NCBI RefSeq assembly: GCF_001625575.1
Contig: NZ_AUXV01000067.1
Span: 62,001-126,000 of the forward strand
Reading direction: 5' to 3'
From: Pseudoalteromonas luteoviolacea S2607
GTDB lineage: Bacteria; Pseudomonadota; Gammaproteobacteria; Enterobacterales; Alteromonadaceae
Length of the DNA: 64,000 bases
The position numbers were made by a program, and so were the translations under genes. Every line of letters starts with the position of its first letter. Position 1 is the first letter of the stretch. Positions 62,336 to 64,000 of this stretch are shown one piece after another. The notes below the pieces were generated by a model. That model saw nothing but the letters and a program-made list of their open reading frames with translations. It was not told the DNA's origin and did no database searches.

Positions 62336-62902
62336 TTAAAGGTATTCAAAGGCCTTGATAACCCTTTCAACGCCATGGATATTACGAGCAATGTCGACGG
62401 CTTGTTCGGCTTCATCTTTAGCAACCATCCCCATTAAGAAAACTTCAGCATTTTCGGTAATAACTTTTATATTACTGCCATTCACATTGTCACTGGCGAG
62501 TAATTGTGTTTTCACTTTAGAGGTTAGCCAAGTATCATGAGTTTGCGTTGATAGGCCAATATTGCTGCCAATTCTAACTTGATTGAGCAAGCGCTTTACA
62601 CCCATTACATTGGTAACCGCACTGTTTGCTTCAGTGCGCATTTCCTCATTGGCAACCTGGCCTGTCAATAACACGGTGCCATTGACACTGACGACATTAA
62701 TATTGGCATGCTTGGCTAAGCGTGGGATCTGTTTTAGCGCTAATGTGGCTTTTATTTCAATGCTGTTGTCATCAATTTGCGAACCGATTGTTCGCCTATC
62801 GTTTGCAGCGGATACTGCACTGGCAGTACCAGCAACCACAGCAACGGCACAGCCTTGGATAAATAAAACAGCACAAAGCAACAAGATGGGTCTTAAATAC
62901 AT
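62336..62902 (-). CDS. dolP: Outer-membrane lipoprotein DolP (YraP), two BON domains
   Basis: 188 residues from the ATG at 62902 (AGGA eight bases upstream), close to E. coli DolP (191). The lipobox FIQGC puts the lipidated Cys near 18. Two BON domains follow (about 43-110 and 120-188; VSVNGTVLLTGQV and VITENAEVFLMGMV). DolP supports outer-membrane integrity and BAM function. Same order lpoA-yraN-diaA-dolP as in E. coli. Confidence 0.94.
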   Translation of the reverse strand: MYLRPILLLCAVLFIQGCAVAVVAGTASAVSAANDRRTIGSQIDDNSIEIKATLALKQIPRLAKHANINVVSVNGTVLLTGQVANEEMRTEANSAVTNVMGVKRLLNQVRIGSNIGLSTQTHDTWLTSKVKTQLLASDNVNGSNIKVITENAEVFLMGMVAKDEAEQAVDIARNIHGVERVIKAFEYL

Positions 62903-62903
62903 A

Positions 62904-63488
62904 CTAATCATCCTGAGGAAAAAGAATATTATCAATAAGTTGGCTAAGGCAATGCACGGTAAATAAATGAGACTCTAGAATGCGACTCGCTCGTTTACTA
63001 GGCATGCGAATTTCAACATCATTAGGGCCTAACAAACCCGTTAACTCCCCCCCATCATTACCTGTTAAAGCAATGATTTTTAAGTCTTTAGTCAGTGCTG
63101 ATTCAACTGCACTGATGACTTCTTTTTCATTCCCGTTAACCGCAATTGCAAATAGGAGATCTCCCTCTTGCGCAATGGCCCTAATTTGTCTAGCGAAGAG
63201 CTCATGGTGTGCGTTAGGTGTTTGACCACTCAAGTTAATATTCGACTGACTAAGCGTCAGTGCGGGTAAGCATGGACGTTCAGTTTCATAGAAATTGATA
63301 AGTAAACTGGCAAAATGTTCAGCAAGCATATGGCTACTTGGCACTCCGCAACATATTAATTTATTACCATTAATTAATGTTTGCGATATGACATAAGCGG
63401 CGGTTTCTAATTGCTCTGCAACTGCTTCTCCGGCAGCGATCTGTGCCTGTATACTCTCGGTAAAGATGGCTTTGATAGATTCTTGCAT
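62904..63488 (-). CDS. diaA: DnaA initiator-associating protein DiaA
   Basis: 194 residues (E. coli 196) of the SIS fold: NGNKLICCGVPSSHMLAEHFASLL, DLLFAIAVNGNEKEVISAVESA, IALTGNDGGELTGLL. The tetramer binds DnaA and times replication initiation. It ends one base before the dolP start codon and begins two bases after the yraN stop. Confidence 0.93.
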   Translation of the reverse strand: MQESIKAIFTESIQAQIAAGEAVAEQLETAAYVISQTLINGNKLICCGVPSSHMLAEHFASLLINFYETERPCLPALTLSQSNINLSGQTPNAHHELFARQIRAIAQEGDLLFAIAVNGNEKEVISAVESALTKDLKIIALTGNDGGELTGLLGPNDVEIRMPSKRASRILESHLFTVHCLSQLIDNILFPQDD

Positions 63489-63489
63489 A

Positions 63490-63855
63490 TTAAAAAACGT
63501 TCTTTATCCATTGTATAGCGTGAGGACTATCCCCCTGTATTGCAACAAAGTCTACGCGTAGAGCGCGATTATGCAAGGCATAATCTTGAGTATATTGATA
63601 AATACTGCGTCTCAAGCACTGTTGCTTTTTGGCTGATAATGCATTGACTGCACCACCGTAGGCTTTACTTTTTCTAAATTTCACTTCAACAAAAACCCAA
63701 GTATTCGCTTCTTTCATAATGAGGTCTATTTCCCCAAAACGACACAAGTAATTGCGAGTGACAGGTTTAAGACCTTGCTTTATCAAATATTGTTCCGCAA
63801 TTACTTCGTAGTGTTGACCTTTTTCACGGGTATTGCCAAATAGTCCTTTTAGCAT
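63490..63855 (-). CDS. yraN: UPF0102 family protein YraN
   Basis: 121 residues. Nuclease-like motif GEIDLIMKE...WVFVEVKFRKSKAYGG (E-x-D...ExK) of the restriction-endonuclease superfamily is present. Function is unproven; natural transformation or DNA processing roles have been suggested for relatives. Between lpoA and diaA as usual. Confidence 0.92.
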   Translation of the reverse strand: MLKGLFGNTREKGQHYEVIAEQYLIKQGLKPVTRNYLCRFGEIDLIMKEANTWVFVEVKFRKSKAYGGAVNALSAKKQQCLRRSIYQYTQDYALHNRALRVDFVAIQGDSPHAIQWIKNVF

Positions 63856-63898
63856 AAAAGTTCCTTTTTTCGTCTTCTTTGCTCAGCAACACTGTCCT

Positions 63899-64000
63899 TT
63901 ATTGCTCCGCTTGTTGCATAAACAGCGGAGTAGGTGGGCGTTCATCCAAGCTAACTAAGCGAATTCGATTTTTGTGATATTGCGCCCAAATTAGTTTTCT
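63899..64000 (-). CDS. lpoA: C-terminus of LpoA (penicillin-binding protein activator), cut by window edge
   Basis: I translated the last 33 codons by hand; they read RKLIWAQYHKNRIRLVSLDE and then RPPTPLFMQQAEQ, stop at 63899. The fragment is too short to assign by itself; the call rests on the conserved order lpoA-yraN-diaA-dolP. LpoA is the outer-membrane lipoprotein that activates PBP1A. Confidence 0.65.
   Translation of the reverse strand, partial: RKLIWAQYHKNRIRLVSLDERPPTPLFMQQAEQ

Noticed and set aside
1..64000. Prophage, integrative element, insertion sequence or anti-phage island
   Set aside because: No integrase, transposase, restriction, toxin-antitoxin or phage structural gene, no tRNA-flanked direct repeats and no abrupt change of composition were seen.

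Overview
The window reads as core chromosome of a marine-type gammaproteobacterium of the order Alteromonadales; Pseudoalteromonas or a close relative is my best guess. This rests on gene order (ssb-csrD before mreBCD, yhdE-rng-yhdP-nitrilase-tldD, the lpt/rpoN/PTS-Ntr cluster divergent from mla-murA, petABC-sspAB after rplM-rpsI), moderate AT-richness and protein similarity recalled from memory, not on a database search. I see no rRNA, tRNA, CRISPR array, insertion sequence, integrase or phage gene.

Layout. 1-17 kb is the least conserved part: a cut-off OmpR-type response regulator, an S9 peptidase, a CNNM/CBS membrane protein, a REC-EAL phosphodiesterase, an S2P-like protease, an AtoE-type permease, a 74-residue membrane protein, an orphan lipoprotein, an AEC transporter, yacL, a 2-oxoglutarate oxygenase, a hotdog thioesterase, an unknown membrane protein and uvrA. 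17-25 kb has a solute-binding protein, a YajR-type MFS transporter, ssb, csrD, a PLP-dependent deaminase-like enzyme and a coiled-coil/PEGA/FGE-like protein. 25-38 kb is the cell-shape and envelope string mreB-mreC-mreD-yhdE-rng-yhdP-nitrilase-tldD, then darP (reverse) and pmbA. 38-48 kb is on the minus strand: mgtE, and the operon yrbG-kdsD-kdsC-lptC-lptA-lptB-rpoN-hpf-ptsN-rapZ-ptsO. 48-52.5 kb is the divergent mlaFEDCB-ibaG-murA operon. 52.5-57 kb has degS, degQ, zapG and zapE; 57-62.3 kb has rplM-rpsI, petABC and sspAB; the right edge has dolP, diaA, yraN and the 3' end of lpoA.

How the genes work together. Much of the window builds and guards the envelope: Kdo synthesis (kdsD, kdsC), LPS export (lptA, lptB, lptC), phospholipid retrograde transport (mla), peptidoglycan precursor supply (murA, rapZ control of GlmS, lpoA), rod shape (mreBCD), AsmA-like lipid transport (yhdP), outer-membrane quality control (degS, degQ, dolP). 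A second theme is regulation: sigma-54, PTS-Ntr, HPF, SspA/SspB, CsrD and a c-di-GMP phosphodiesterase.

What stands out. The interval between csrD and mreB, which in Vibrio and Shewanella holds the MSHA pilus locus, here holds only a deaminase-like gene and an unusual coiled-coil/PEGA/FGE-like protein without the usual C-terminal cysteines. A well-formed LexA box lies upstream of uvrA. A 74-residue membrane protein has a leader with nested inverted repeats. I did not find a clearly new multi-gene system; the best candidates for unexplored biology are single genes.
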